This document shows positions 1-8,446 of a stretch of 64,000 nucleotides of DNA, piece after piece. The translations under genes were made by a program, and so were the position numbers. The stretch's first letter is position 1, and every line of letters begins with the position of its first letter. Source of the DNA: Halomarina rubra (lineage in GTDB: Archaea > Halobacteriota > Halobacteria > Halobacteriales > Haloarculaceae); contig NZ_JALXFV010000002.1 of NCBI RefSeq assembly GCF_023699475.1, positions 483,316 to 547,315 of the forward strand, given 5' to 3'. Below the pieces are notes generated by a model, which did no database searches, was not told the DNA's origin, and saw nothing but the letters and a program-made list of their open reading frames with translations.

Positions 1-650
1 TCGCCGGCGAGGTCGACCCCGAGCGCGAGCGCGAGCACGACCTTCCGGAGTTCGCCGGACTCGATGCGCGAGACGGCCGTCTCGACCATCTCGTGCCACT
101 CCTCGCGCGAGGTGCGGTGGGCGGTCTCGACGACGCCCGGCGACGTGCCACTCGGGACCATCGCGGGGAGGGCCTCGACCCGCTCGCGGGCGGTCTCCAG
201 CGCCGACTCGACGGTCGCGGGGTCGACCGTCCGCCCGTAGCGCGAGACGGTGAGATACGTCGTCTCGTCGGCGCGGGTCAACTGCACCTCCGGGAGGACG
301 AACCGCGCGCCGGGGAACCCCTCCCACGGCGGGGAGGCGTCGTGGTCGGGCGAGAACGCGAGGCCCCCGAGCATCCGGGGGCGAGCGCCCTCGGGACCGT
401 CGGTGTCGGTGGCGGCGAACACCCGCTCGGCCCGTTCGCGAAGGTCGGCGAAGCGACCCGGTCCGGCCGCGGTGACGGCGACGGCGACGCCCGCTCCGAC
501 GAGTTCGAGACCGTCGGGCGTGCTCCAGTGGACGTGCGGTGGCTCCCGGTCGGCGAGGAAGGCGCGATAGGAGACGTCCGGTACCTCACAGGTGCGGCTG
601 ACGAGCGTCCCGTCGAGCGACGCCGTCACGCGACTGTGGGCGGATTCCAT
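1..650 (-). CDS. menF: Isochorismate synthase MenF, N-terminal part (cut by window edge)
   Basis: The reverse frame opens with ATG at 650 (MESAHSRVTASLDGT) and stays open to base 1, giving 216 residues of an incomplete protein. Around residues 183-210 it carries the chorismate-binding-enzyme signature WHEMVETAVSRIESGELRKV, typical of isochorismate/anthranilate synthase family enzymes. Isochorismate synthase converts chorismate to isochorismate, the first step of menaquinone synthesis. menA, menC and menE lie about 8 kb away on the other strand, which supports MenF over TrpE or PabB. The catalytic C-terminal half, and probably menD and menB, lie to the left of the window. Confidence 0.82.
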   Translation of the reverse strand, partial: MESAHSRVTASLDGTLVSRTCEVPDVSYRAFLADREPPHVHWSTPDGLELVGAGVAVAVTAAGPGRFADLRERAERVFAATDTDGPEGARPRMLGGLAFSPDHDASPPWEGFPGARFVLPEVQLTRADETTYLTVSRYGRTVDPATVESALETARERVEALPAMVPSGTSPGVVETAHRTSREEWHEMVETAVSRIESGELRKVVLALALGVDLAG

Positions 651-749
651 TGCCGAAACTCGGGGTGGAAAACCCTTGAGACTATCCATCCCGGTCGCCC
701 GGGCGGTCCGAGCGACGACGGCCGGACCTCGTCGTGACCCTCCGCGAAA

Positions 750-1346
750 TCAGCTGTAGCGCTCCTCGTTCCACGGGTTCGCCGTGTCGGAGTAGCCCCG
801 TTTCTCCCAGTAGCCCAACTCCTTCTCGGTGAGGAACTCGACGCCGCTGACCCACTTCGACCCCTTGTAGGCGTACTTGTGTGGCGTGACGACCCGAACC
901 GGGCCACCGTGGTCGTCGGGCAGCGGTTCGCCGTCCAGCTCCCAGACGAACATGACCTCCTCGCGCATGCACTCCGCCAGCGTGAGGTCGGTCGTGTAGT
1001 CGTCGAACCCGTAGAACATGACGTGGCTCGCGTCGTCGCGGACGCCCACGAGGTCGGCGAGGGTCGGGAACGTGACCCCCGTGAACTCGTTGTCGAAACG
1101 GCTCCACCCTGTCACGCAGTGGAAGTCCTGTCGCTGGGTCTCACTCGGCAGGTCGCGGAACTCCGAGAGCGAGAACGAGGTCGGGTCGTCGACGGCTCCC
1201 CACACCTCGAACTCCCACGTGTCGGCCGACCACGAGGGCGTCCCGCCCTTCGAGAGCACCGGGAACCGCTCGGTCTCGCGCTGTCCCGGCGGCAGTCGCT
1301 CACCGTCGAACTCCTCGTAGAGGTCGGTCACGTCGCGAACGCTCAT
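750..1346 (-). CDS. Sulfite-oxidase/MsrP-like molybdopterin oxidoreductase
   Basis: This 198-residue protein matches the compact catalytic domain of the sulfite oxidase superfamily. The molybdenum-ligating cysteine is Cys77 in HCVTGWSRFD, followed by the conserved VMFYGFDDYTT and DHGGPVRVVTPHKYAYKGSKW stretches that line the cofactor pocket. No signal peptide or Tat motif is visible, so it is probably cytoplasmic, unlike periplasmic bacterial MsrP. The substrate is unknown; haloarchaeal relatives are annotated only as molybdopterin-dependent oxidoreductases. It is a single-gene unit read away from the RHH gene at 1569. Confidence 0.85.
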   Translation of the reverse strand: MSVRDVTDLYEEFDGERLPPGQRETERFPVLSKGGTPSWSADTWEFEVWGAVDDPTSFSLSEFRDLPSETQRQDFHCVTGWSRFDNEFTGVTFPTLADLVGVRDDASHVMFYGFDDYTTDLTLAECMREEVMFVWELDGEPLPDDHGGPVRVVTPHKYAYKGSKWVSGVEFLTEKELGYWEKRGYSDTANPWNEERYS

Positions 1347-1484
1347 ACCCCGACTCGGGCCGCCCGAGAGGTATGCCTACCGCTCTCGGGACGGTCGTTC
1401 GTGACCCGGCCCGTGGACGGTTCCGGGCGAACTGTCGCACGATTGCATAATTGAAAACGCACGAAGCGCTTCGGGAAAGATATT

Positions 1485-1501
1485 TGTTGTGCTCCACAAC
1501 A
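1485..1501. promoter_or_regulatory. Perfect 7-bp dyad upstream of RHH gene (candidate operator)
   Basis: TGTTGTG-CTC-CACAACA is a perfect inverted repeat between the divergent oxidoreductase and ribbon-helix-helix genes. It is followed by a TATA-like TTAAATA at about 1535-1541, roughly 30 bases before the RHH start. The position suits an operator for the adjacent DNA-binding protein, but a terminator hairpin cannot be excluded. Confidence 0.35.
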
Positions 1502-1568
1502 GGATTTGGCGGTGCGCTAAGATTCCCCGTCAGAATTAAATAGCCCACTGTCAAACCGGGACGTAACG

Positions 1569-1784
1569 ATGCCAAAAGTCGAGATAAATATCCCCGAACA
1601 TCTCGAGATGCAGATGACTCAGATGATCGAACAGGGAGAGTTCGTCAACCGCGAAGAAGCCGTCGAGGACCTCCTCGCCGCCGGGTTGCGCGCGTACCGC
1701 ACCGGCAGTGCGATGGACGACGACGAACCCGGCGCGTTCGAGGACGACGGAATGATGGGCCACGACGACGAGTACGTCTTCTAA
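1569..1784 (+). CDS. Ribbon-helix-helix (CopG/Arc-type) small regulator
   Basis: This is a 71-residue protein. Residues 1-45 read as a beta-strand (KVEINIPEHL) followed by two helices, the pattern of ribbon-helix-helix DNA-binding dimers. The last 20 residues are acidic (DDDEPGAFEDDG), as is common in haloarchaeal members. The ATG at 1569 lies about 30 bases after a TATA-like TTAAATA, so the transcript leader is very short. There is no toxin partner next to it, so it is more likely a stand-alone regulator than an antitoxin. Its targets are unknown. Confidence 0.75.
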   Translation: MPKVEINIPEHLEMQMTQMIEQGEFVNREEAVEDLLAAGLRAYRTGSAMDDDEPGAFEDDGMMGHDDEYVF

Positions 1785-1944
1785 CCCACCCGGTCTCCCT
1801 GTGTTCTTTCGCACGCCGAGCCGCCGGACTCGTCGGCTACGGTCTCCCGAGCGGCCCGTCTCGCTGCGACCGACGACGGGTTCGTACGAGACTGGGTAGC
1901 GTCCAGCGCGTTACGTTTAACAACTTCACAGAGATAGCTTGAGT

Positions 1945-2223
1945 ATGCACAAAGACGAGCTTCTCGAACTCCACGACCAGATGGTCGCCATCATGGAGTA
2001 CTTCCGAGCGCAGGAGGACGTCGACAGCACGCTGTTCGACCCCTACGACGAACTCGACGTCTCCCCCGACGACGTCCACAAGTCCAAGAGCGAGCACAAA
2101 CACGCCGTCTTCGTCCTCGGCAACGCCCTCGCCAGCGCCATGAGCGAAGACGAGTTCTCCGACGCCGGGCGCATCTCCAAGCGGATGGAGGAGCTCGCCG
2201 ACGACGCGGAGTCGAAGCTCTAA
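1945..2223 (+). CDS. UPF0058 family protein
   Basis: This 92-residue protein starts MHKDELLELHDQMVAIMEYF, the usual opening of the haloarchaeal UPF0058 family of small helical proteins of unknown role. ATG 1945 is preferred over an in-frame TTG at 1939 because a TATA box (GTTTAA, about 1915-1920) sits 27 bases upstream, as in a leaderless transcript, and family members begin MHKDE. A diverged second copy is encoded at 46070. No biochemical role is established. Confidence 0.85.
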   Translation: MHKDELLELHDQMVAIMEYFRAQEDVDSTLFDPYDELDVSPDDVHKSKSEHKHAVFVLGNALASAMSEDEFSDAGRISKRMEELADDAESKL

Positions 2224-2229
2224 ACGCAC

Positions 2230-2530
2230 CGTCTTCTTCGTCGGGTGTCCTCGCTCGCGCGTCGCGCTCGCTGTGAGCACCGCGTGGCGGCTACGCCGCC
2301 ACGGCATGCGGTTGCGGGCCTGCGGCCCGCAACCCTACTCCTCGAAAACTCTCTCCCAGTATGCGAAGCATCTGGGAGCCTGTGAGACGCTCCGCGTCTC
2401 GTAATGGCACGAAAAAGGCGAGCACTCGCTCCGCTCGCTCGTCACCCCGCTCACTCGTTGCACTCGTTCGCGGTGAACCGTACTCACTTCGTTCGCACGG
2501 ATGGTGTGAGCGTTTCTTCCAACCCATCTC
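2230..2530. repeat. Hairpin-rich dispersed repeat, copy C (reverse orientation)
   Basis: There is no credible gene here. The stretch is built from nested palindromes (GTGGCGGCTACGCCGCCAC, TGCGGGCCTGCGGCCCGCA, GAGACGCTCCGCGTCTC). Read on the reverse strand it contains GAGCGAGCGG, CTTTTTCGTGC, CGAGGAG and CCCGACGAAGAAGACGG, modules shared in the same order with the repeats at 3234-3410 and 15070-15297. It lies directly after the UPF0058 stop and may also act as a terminator. Confidence 0.55.
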
Positions 2531-2542
2531 GGCTGATTCAAC

Positions 2543-3258
2543 TGTTAGACAGAGAGCGTGTGTCTTTCAGTTCAGTTGATTCGCTGACTGATCAACCATC
2601 CCTATCGCTCTAACGAGGGAATCTCGGGGTTGCAAGCGACAGGAGCCAATACTGACGGTTCTACCACGACCGCTCCTCCGCTTGAATAGAGTCGAGAAAT
2701 AGTCGACTCGCTTCCACACTTCCAGAGTACAGCCTATGTACTAATCGTGACGCTACCGTCATTGTTTATACCAATGGTCGTTGCAGAATCGTCACTCGGG
2801 AAGGTATAGGTTTGAACAGTAGTTTGTCCGTCCACGGTCACCGCAACTTGATACTCTCCATTTTCGGCGAAGGATTCCAGTTCTGAGTCCGATTCGGGTT
2901 CGAGCGTTCGGCCATCTGAGTAGACGACTTCCCCTCCTTGGTTAATCTCCACGACAACTGCGTGATTTGTGTTGTCCTGATTCACGAGAATCAGTTCATT
3001 CGAGGGGGTGTTACTGCCTTGCAATGTACTGCACCCCGCTGTAATGGCGAGTAAGCCAACGAGTACGCTAACTGCGAGCTTTCGAGTTGGAGGGCTCATA
3101 CACAGGCGACTTCTTGCTAACGTCCCATATCATTTTTGTATCCATTCGTGAACTCGCTCACAGCGAATCACGTTCGTAGTAATGCATCTGAGCTGGACAG
3201 AGAGTTGTTCTGCGTAGAACGCCGAGGGTACCGATACATACGCGGCACGTGTCTAACA
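2543..3258. mobile_element. Inverted-repeat-bounded element carrying a lipoprotein gene
   Basis: The left end TGTTAGACAGAGAGCGTG and the right end CGGCACGTGTCTAACA form 9-bp terminal inverted repeats (TGTTAGACA/TGTCTAACA). The same two end sequences bound a 352-bp stretch at 49809-50160 in the provirus, including the shared inner right-end segment GATACA..CGCGGCACG. No transposase and no clear target duplication are visible. A non-autonomous (MITE-like) element is the best guess. GC is visibly lower than in the surrounding chromosome. Confidence 0.45.
2734..3099 (-). CDS. Small secreted lipoprotein, unknown function
   Basis: This is a 121-residue protein. The signal peptide ends in the lipobox LAITAGC (Cys23), so lipid anchoring on the outer cell face is expected. 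The mature part is rich in N, T and D with alternating beta-strand character (NHAVVVEINQGGEVVYSDG), resembling a small immunoglobulin-like beta-sandwich. I do not recognise a family. It lies inside the inverted-repeat-bounded element, and its lower GC and more varied codon use differ from neighbours such as purA, which suggests acquisition. Confidence 0.7.
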   Translation of the reverse strand: MSPPTRKLAVSVLVGLLAITAGCSTLQGSNTPSNELILVNQDNTNHAVVVEINQGGEVVYSDGRTLEPESDSELESFAENGEYQVAVTVDGQTTVQTYTFPSDDSATTIGINNDGSVTIST

Positions 3259-3410
3259 AAACCGGCAAGCTGTGCGGTGCGGGTTCGACCCGTGAGTTGT
3301 ACCGCGAGCGAACGCAGTGAGCGAGCGGTCTTTTTAGTCCAGGTTTTTCCGAGGAGCGGTGACGCGAAGCGTCACCCGACGAAGAAAAACGTGGGTGTCG
3401 AGAGTTATTT
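3234..3410. repeat. Dispersed repeat, copy A
   Basis: This copy shares CGGCACG.GTC.AACA, ACCGGCAAGCTGTGCGG, TGTACCGCGAG, GCAGTGAGCGAGCGG, CGAGGAG, GCGAAGCG and CGAAGA(G/A)AAACGTGGG with copy B at 15070-15297 in the same order. Both copies end about 25 bases before the start of a rightward gene. Its left edge coincides with the right inverted repeat of the element at 2543-3258. Confidence 0.6.
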
Positions 3411-3434
3411 CACCCCCCAGTCCATTCGCCCGGT

Positions 3435-5747
3435 ATGCAACCGCGGACAGCCGAACAGATAGACGAGTGGCCGTCGCAGTCGTTCTCGGGAGGCTACGCC
3501 GGTCTCCGTGACCTGGCCGCCGCAGACTTCTCGGGTGCGGTGTCGGCCAACGGAGCGTGGCTGTTCATGCTCAACGGCCACGCCATCGGCGTGGTCGACG
3601 GGTCGCTCGACGCCTTCGACGGCGCGAGCGGAACGGCCCACCAGGCCCCCGACGACTCCCTCCCACTGTTGTTCGCCATGCGCGAACGCGGCGGCGAGAA
3701 GCGCGGCCAGTACTACACCGAACGCACCTCGCTCGCGGAGGTCGACAAGACGCTCTCCTCGGGCGGGTTCACGGGGTACGTCGAACTCTCGGAGAACGTC
3801 CTGAGCGGCGATTACTACGTCGTCTACTACGGCGGGAACGCGAAGTACGCCGCCTTCGTCGGCCAGTCCGACCGCCTCCACACCGGCGAGGACGCCGCGG
3901 AGCGCGCGACCGACGAGGTCGGACTGTACGACGTCGTCGCCGTCGACCTCTCCATCGTCGAACTCCCGGAAGCGCCCGAGACCGCCGACGGGGACACAGC
4001 GGCCGGTGGGGTAGCCGCCGTATCGAACGGAACCGGGGAGTCAGAACCGAGCGTCGACACCCGACCAGACGAACAGTCCGCGTCGACGGCGGAACCGCAG
4101 TCCGACGGACCACCGGTCGACCCGACGGCCGATCAGGACGAGGAGCCACCGGAGTCGGCTGTCTCGGAGCCGACGACCTCGGAACCGACGCCCACGGAGT
4201 CGACGGCCGCCGCGAACGACCTCGACCTCGAATCGACGCTCGCCGGGACGAGCGCCGACGACTCGGGGTCGGACGAGTCACCCCCGGCAGGTTCGGTCGC
4301 GGACGACCCCGAACCGGAACGCGCGTCTCCGACGGACACGGCACCGGAGGCCGACTCGACGCCGGGTGAACACGCTCCCGAAGCGCGCGACCCGACCGCC
4401 GACGCGCCGACCGACCGGCCGGCGGACGCGCCAGCGCCAGCGGCGTCGGAGTCCGAGCCCGACGAATCACCGGCCGACCCCGCCGGGTCCGGAACGGCTC
4501 CGGAGGGCGACTCTACCGACGAGGCCGTCGCGGCGTCGCTCGAAGAGATCGACCTGCGAGACCCCGAGCCACCCCAACCGACGACCGAGGGGGCGACCGC
4601 CGCGGTCAGCGAGGCCGACGAGACGAGTCCGAGTGCCCCGCCCGTCGACGACGCGGACACCCCGGCAGACTCGTCGGTCGACGCCGCCGCCGAGAGTGCT
4701 GGCGCGGCCGCTGGTGGGACCCCCGACGGTGACGACGAATCGGAGTCCGAACTGGACGACCTGTTCGCAGACGCCGAACGGACGAGTTTCGACGAGGCGT
4801 TCGGCGAGGAGACGACCCCGTCGGCCGACGGCACCGGAGTGGCCGAGACGACCGAGGCGGGGGCCGACGACGGCCGTGTCGACGAACTCCGAGAGACCGT
4901 CGAGACGCTGGAGACCGAGAACGAGCAGTTGGCTGCCGAACGAGCGGAGTTGGTCGACGAACGCGACCGGTTGCAGGCGCGCGTCGGCGAACTGGAGACC
5001 GAACTCGCGGCGAGCAAGCCGCCCGCGGACTTCGAACAGGTCGGCCCCGACACCGCGCTGGAGGCGACCGACCTGTTCGTCCGGTACCGCTCGCGCAGCG
5101 GCGAGACGCTGGAGGGTGCCCACCAGGGTGCGGACAACCGCCAGGCGGTCCAGGGGAACCTCGACCTCGAACACCACACGCGCTTCGACGCCGAGCGGAC
5201 CGCCGTCGGTGACGAGGAGTACGAGACGTTCCTGCCCTCGACGCTCGAACACCAACTCGTGACGTGGCTGGTCGGAGAGCTACTGTACGAGATTCGCGAC
5301 ACCGGTCACGTCGAGGGGCTTCGTCCGCTGTACGACGCGCTGCCGGAGATCGACCGTGCGGACCTCTACGGTGCGGTCGAGGTCGACGCCGGCGAGGACA
5401 GCGTCCCGTTCGACGTGGTCTGTCGGGACCGACTCGGCAACCCCCTGCTCTGTCTCGACGTCCACGAGTCGCGCGACCCGGCGACGGACGCGGAGATGGA
5501 GTCGGTGCTGGAGAAGAGCGCGCGGGTCGCCGAGGACCACGACGAGTTCGCCGGAGCGTTGCTCGTCGCCTCCTCGTTCTTCGAACCGAGCGCGCTCGAA
5601 CTGGCGACGGAGAAGACCGCGAGCGGCGGTCTGTTCGGTGGCGGCAAACGCGAGAGCTTCGTGAAACTGTCGCGGAAACGCGGCTATCACCTCTGTCTGG
5701 TGGAGGCGCGAGACCGACGGTTCCACCTCACGATGCCGGAACTGTAA
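3435..5747 (+). CDS. Large haloarchaeal conserved protein with acidic linker and coiled coil
   Basis: This 770-residue protein has three parts. Residues 1-180 form a compact domain (FSGGYAGLRDLAAADFSGAV, MLNGHAIGVVDG). Residues 190-460 are a low-complexity linker of E, D, P, S, T and A. Residues 475-525 form a coiled coil (VDELRETVETLETENEQLAA), followed by a folded C-terminal domain (about 535-770) containing VPFDVVCRDRLGNPLLCLDV and LVASSFFEPSALEL. No catalytic motif or membrane segment is seen. Related proteins occur widely in haloarchaea as uncharacterised proteins. The modular build suggests a scaffold, but no function can be assigned. Confidence 0.75.
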   Translation: MQPRTAEQIDEWPSQSFSGGYAGLRDLAAADFSGAVSANGAWLFMLNGHAIGVVDGSLDAFDGASGTAHQAPDDSLPLLFAMRERGGEKRGQYYTERTSLAEVDKTLSSGGFTGYVELSENVLSGDYYVVYYGGNAKYAAFVGQSDRLHTGEDAAERATDEVGLYDVVAVDLSIVELPEAPETADGDTAAGGVAAVSNGTGESEPSVDTRPDEQSASTAEPQSDGPPVDPTADQDEEPPESAVSEPTTSEPTPTESTAAANDLDLESTLAGTSADDSGSDESPPAGSVADDPEPERASPTDTAPEADSTPGEHAPEARDPTADAPTDRPADAPAPAASESEPDESPADPAGSGTAPEGDSTDEAVAASLEEIDLRDPEPPQPTTEGATAAVSEADETSPSAPPVDDADTPADSSVDAAAESAGAAAGGTPDGDDESESELDDLFADAERTSFDEAFGEETTPSADGTGVAETTEAGADDGRVDELRETVETLETENEQLAAERAELVDERDRLQARVGELETELAASKPPADFEQVGPDTALEATDLFVRYRSRSGETLEGAHQGADNRQAVQGNLDLEHHTRFDAERTAVGDEEYETFLPSTLEHQLVTWLVGELLYEIRDTGHVEGLRPLYDALPEIDRADLYGAVEVDAGEDSVPFDVVCRDRLGNPLLCLDVHESRDPATDAEMESVLEKSARVAEDHDEFAGALLVASSFFEPSALELATEKTASGGLFGGGKRESFVKLSRKRGYHLCLVEARDRRFHLTMPEL

Positions 5748-5775
5748 GAAGAGTCGAAGTCGTCGCGAAACGTAG

Positions 5776-6081
5776 CTAGTTCTCGATTTCGGGCATCTCG
5801 TCGATCTTCATGCCCTCCAACTTGTCGATGATCTCGTCGACCTTCCCGTCGAGGTCCGAGACGAACTCCGCGGTGGTCTCGGTCGTGATGGCACCCTGAC
5901 TGGACGGTTCGATGAGGTCCTCTTCCTCGAGCACGCGCAGCGAGTAGCGCACTTTGTGGTGGGGGTATCCCGTCTCGTTGGACATCTTGACGATACCGAT
6001 GGGCTCGTTCTCGATGACCATCTTGAGGACCTGCAGATGGCGTTCGAGCATGTCGACTTCCTTCTCAAGCCTATCTATCAT
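5776..6081 (-). CDS. Winged-helix transcription regulator, haloarchaeal
   Basis: This is a 101-residue protein. An N-terminal leucine-rich helix (IDRLEKEVDMLERHLQVLKM) leads into a winged helix-turn-helix (GIVKMSNETGYPHHKVRYSLRVL, then EEDLIEPSSQGAI as the wing), with a C-terminal helix that could dimerise. Upstream on the reverse strand, CTTAAAGG at about 6107-6115 is a TATA box 27-30 bases from the ATG, so the transcript is leaderless or nearly so. Targets are unknown. Confidence 0.82.
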   Translation of the reverse strand: MIDRLEKEVDMLERHLQVLKMVIENEPIGIVKMSNETGYPHHKVRYSLRVLEEEDLIEPSSQGAITTETTAEFVSDLDGKVDEIIDKLEGMKIDEMPEIEN

Positions 6082-6279
6082 GGCAATTGTTAACTTGTGT
6101 TTGCAACCTTTAAGTGTTGCTGTCCGGCGGCCGATACCCGCTTGCTATGCCGTGGTAACGACGGCCGACGTATAACCGTTGTGGCAGACGTCAACACGTC
6201 TTGCCGGATGCGCGGGCGCGTCGGGGACTGCGGGTGACGACCGTAATCGGTTTGGTACGGCCCCCGGAACCGTCGGGCA

Positions 6280-7650
6280 ATGACTGTCACTATCGTCGGG
6301 TCACAGCTCGGCGACGAAGGGAAGGGTCGCGTCGTGGACCTGTTCGGCGAGACCGCGGACGTCGTCGCGCGCTACCAGGGCGGCGACAACGCCGGTCACA
6401 CGGTCGTCCACGACGGGGAGGAGTACAAACTGTCGCTGGTCCCGAGCGGTGTCATCCGCGGAAAGGTCGGTGTGCTGGGCAACGGCTGTGTCGTCAACCC
6501 CGAGACGCTGTTCGACGAGATCGACGCGCTGCGCGAACGCGACCTCGCGGCCGACGTCCGGGTCGCCGAGCGCGCCCACGTCATCATGCCGTACCACCGC
6601 GTCCTCGACGGCATCGAGGAGCGCGAGAAGGAGGACCTCGCGGCGGGCACCACGGGCCGCGGCATCGGCCCGACCTACGAGGACAAAGCCGGTCGCCGCG
6701 GCGTCCGCATCGGTGACCTGCTCGACGAGGAGGTGCTCCGGGACCGCCTGGAGTACGTCGTCCCCCAGAAGCGCGCCCTCTACGAGCAGGTGTTCGGCGG
6801 CGACCCCGACGACCCCGACCTCGACGGCGCGTTCGACGTCGACGCGATGTTCGAACACGCCCGAGCGTTCGGCGAGCGCATCGCCGAGGAGGGGATGGCC
6901 GTCGACGCCGGGTCGTTCCTCGCCGACCGCATGGCCGACGGTGAGGACGTCATGCTCGAAGGCGCACAGGGCACCTCGCTCGACATCGACCACGGCGTCT
7001 ACCCGTACGTCACCTCATCGAACCCGACGGCGGGCGGCGCGGCCGTCGGCACGGGTCTCGGCCCCACCGTCGTCGGCGACGGCGAGGTTATCGGCGTCGT
7101 GAAGGCGTACCTCTCGCGGGTCGGCACCGGGCCGCTCCCGACCGAGTTGGGCCACGTCGAGGGCCAGACGCCTGTCGACGGCGGCGACACCTCCGACGAG
7201 GCCGAGCAGTTGGCGACGTACATCCGCGACGAGGGCGGCGAGTACGGCACGGTCACCGGCCGCCCGCGCCGGGTCGGCTGGCTGGACATGCCGATGCTCC
7301 GCCACGCCGCGCGCGCCAACGGGTTCACCGGTCTCGCGGTCAACCACCTCGACGTGCTCGCGGGCATGGACACCGTGCAGGTGGGCCACGCCTACGAGTT
7401 CGACGGCGAGGAGATCTCGACGATGCCCGCGACGACCGAGAAGTGGGGCCGCTGTTCGGCCGTCCTCCGCGAGTTCGAGGGCTGGCCCGAGGTCGACTGG
7501 GCGGCGGTCGCCGAGGAGGGGTACGATGCAATCCCCGAGAACGCCCGGACGTACCTCGAGTACATCGCCGAGGAACTCGACGCGTCGGTGTACGCCGTCG
7601 GCGTCGGCCCCGGTCGCGACGAGACGGTCGTCGTCGAGGACCCCTGGTAG
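6280..7650 (+). CDS. purA: Adenylosuccinate synthetase
   Basis: This cytoplasmic enzyme couples IMP and aspartate with GTP hydrolysis to make adenylosuccinate, the committed step to AMP. The 456-residue protein begins with the hallmark GTP loop GSQLGDEGKGR (residues 7-17), then GGDNAGHTVV, ATTGRGIGPTYEDK-type IMP-binding residues (AAGTTGRGIGPTYEDKAGRR) and LEGAQGTSLDIDHGVYPYVTSSN. Length is slightly above the usual 430 because of acidic insertions. It is a single gene, with purine-pathway partners not visible nearby. Confidence 0.97.
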   Translation: MTVTIVGSQLGDEGKGRVVDLFGETADVVARYQGGDNAGHTVVHDGEEYKLSLVPSGVIRGKVGVLGNGCVVNPETLFDEIDALRERDLAADVRVAERAHVIMPYHRVLDGIEEREKEDLAAGTTGRGIGPTYEDKAGRRGVRIGDLLDEEVLRDRLEYVVPQKRALYEQVFGGDPDDPDLDGAFDVDAMFEHARAFGERIAEEGMAVDAGSFLADRMADGEDVMLEGAQGTSLDIDHGVYPYVTSSNPTAGGAAVGTGLGPTVVGDGEVIGVVKAYLSRVGTGPLPTELGHVEGQTPVDGGDTSDEAEQLATYIRDEGGEYGTVTGRPRRVGWLDMPMLRHAARANGFTGLAVNHLDVLAGMDTVQVGHAYEFDGEEISTMPATTEKWGRCSAVLREFEGWPEVDWAAVAEEGYDAIPENARTYLEYIAEELDASVYAVGVGPGRDETVVVEDPW

Positions 7651-7834
7651 GTCGTCGGTTCAGGAGTACCCCACTCCCTGCGGTCCCTCACGTCTCCTTT
7701 CTCCCGTCTCCTCCCTCACCTCTCCTCCCTGACCTCTCCTCTTCCACCGGCACCCACCGTTCGCGCTCGAAACCCCCCGACGGTACCCCTGCCGACGAAC
7801 CTATCGGCGAAACACACTTGTCGGCCGACGTGGA

Positions 7835-8335
7835 TTGCCGGACGTGCTTCGCTCGTTCGGCCGGGTCGCCACGCTCGCGCTCACGACAGCGGCGCTGCTC
7901 CTCGTCGTGACGTACGTCTACCTCGGGACGCGCCTGTTGCCCGACGTGACGCTGTTGGGTGTCGTCGCGCCGGCGGTCGTCGTCCCCGCGGTGGCCGTCC
8001 TGTGGCCGCTCGACACGCGGACAGGGCCGGTGTTCGGCGTGTTGTTGCTCGGAACCGTCGTGTACACCTTCGGTATCTACGGGACGGGGACGTCCTGTAT
8101 CGGGCAGGTCGCCGGTGCCTCGGCGTACGGCGTCGCCTACGACGGTGGGGTGCTCAACTACGGCGCGCACCTCGGTGGGGCGAACTACGAGTGTTCGGCG
8201 GCGACCGTTCCCGGCGTCGTGGTCGCCGGGTACCTGCTCGTCACCATCGGGTTCGTCGCGGCGGCGTTCGACTGGCACCTCGACCCGCCGTGGAACGGCC
8301 TATCGGTTCGACGCGGGCGGTTCGGGTCGGAGTGA
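7835..8335 (+). CDS. Small integral membrane protein
   Basis: This is a 166-residue protein with about four hydrophobic segments (LALTTAALLLVVTYVYLG, VTLLGVVAPAVVVPAVAVLW, VFGVLLLGTVVYTFGIYG, VVVAGYLLVTIGFVAAAF). Two cysteines in predicted external loops (GTSCIG and NYECSA) could form a disulfide. The start is uncertain: TTG 7835, or GTG 7844 three codons later. It lies just upstream of menA on the same strand. No family is recognised. Confidence 0.6.
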   Translation: MPDVLRSFGRVATLALTTAALLLVVTYVYLGTRLLPDVTLLGVVAPAVVVPAVAVLWPLDTRTGPVFGVLLLGTVVYTFGIYGTGTSCIGQVAGASAYGVAYDGGVLNYGAHLGGANYECSAATVPGVVVAGYLLVTIGFVAAAFDWHLDPPWNGLSVRRGRFGSE

Positions 8336-8446
8336 CCCCACGCCGCGTCTGACCGGGACGGACGACTCGCCCTCGACGGGTCCCGGCGCCGCCGGACCGA
8401 CCGCGAATGGCGGATATTGATACTCCTCGCGCCCGAAAACCAGCCA

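Noticed and set aside
3270-3300. T-arm-like GCGGGTTCGACCCGT
   Set aside because: It is part of the dispersed repeat; no acceptor or anticodon arms can be built around it.
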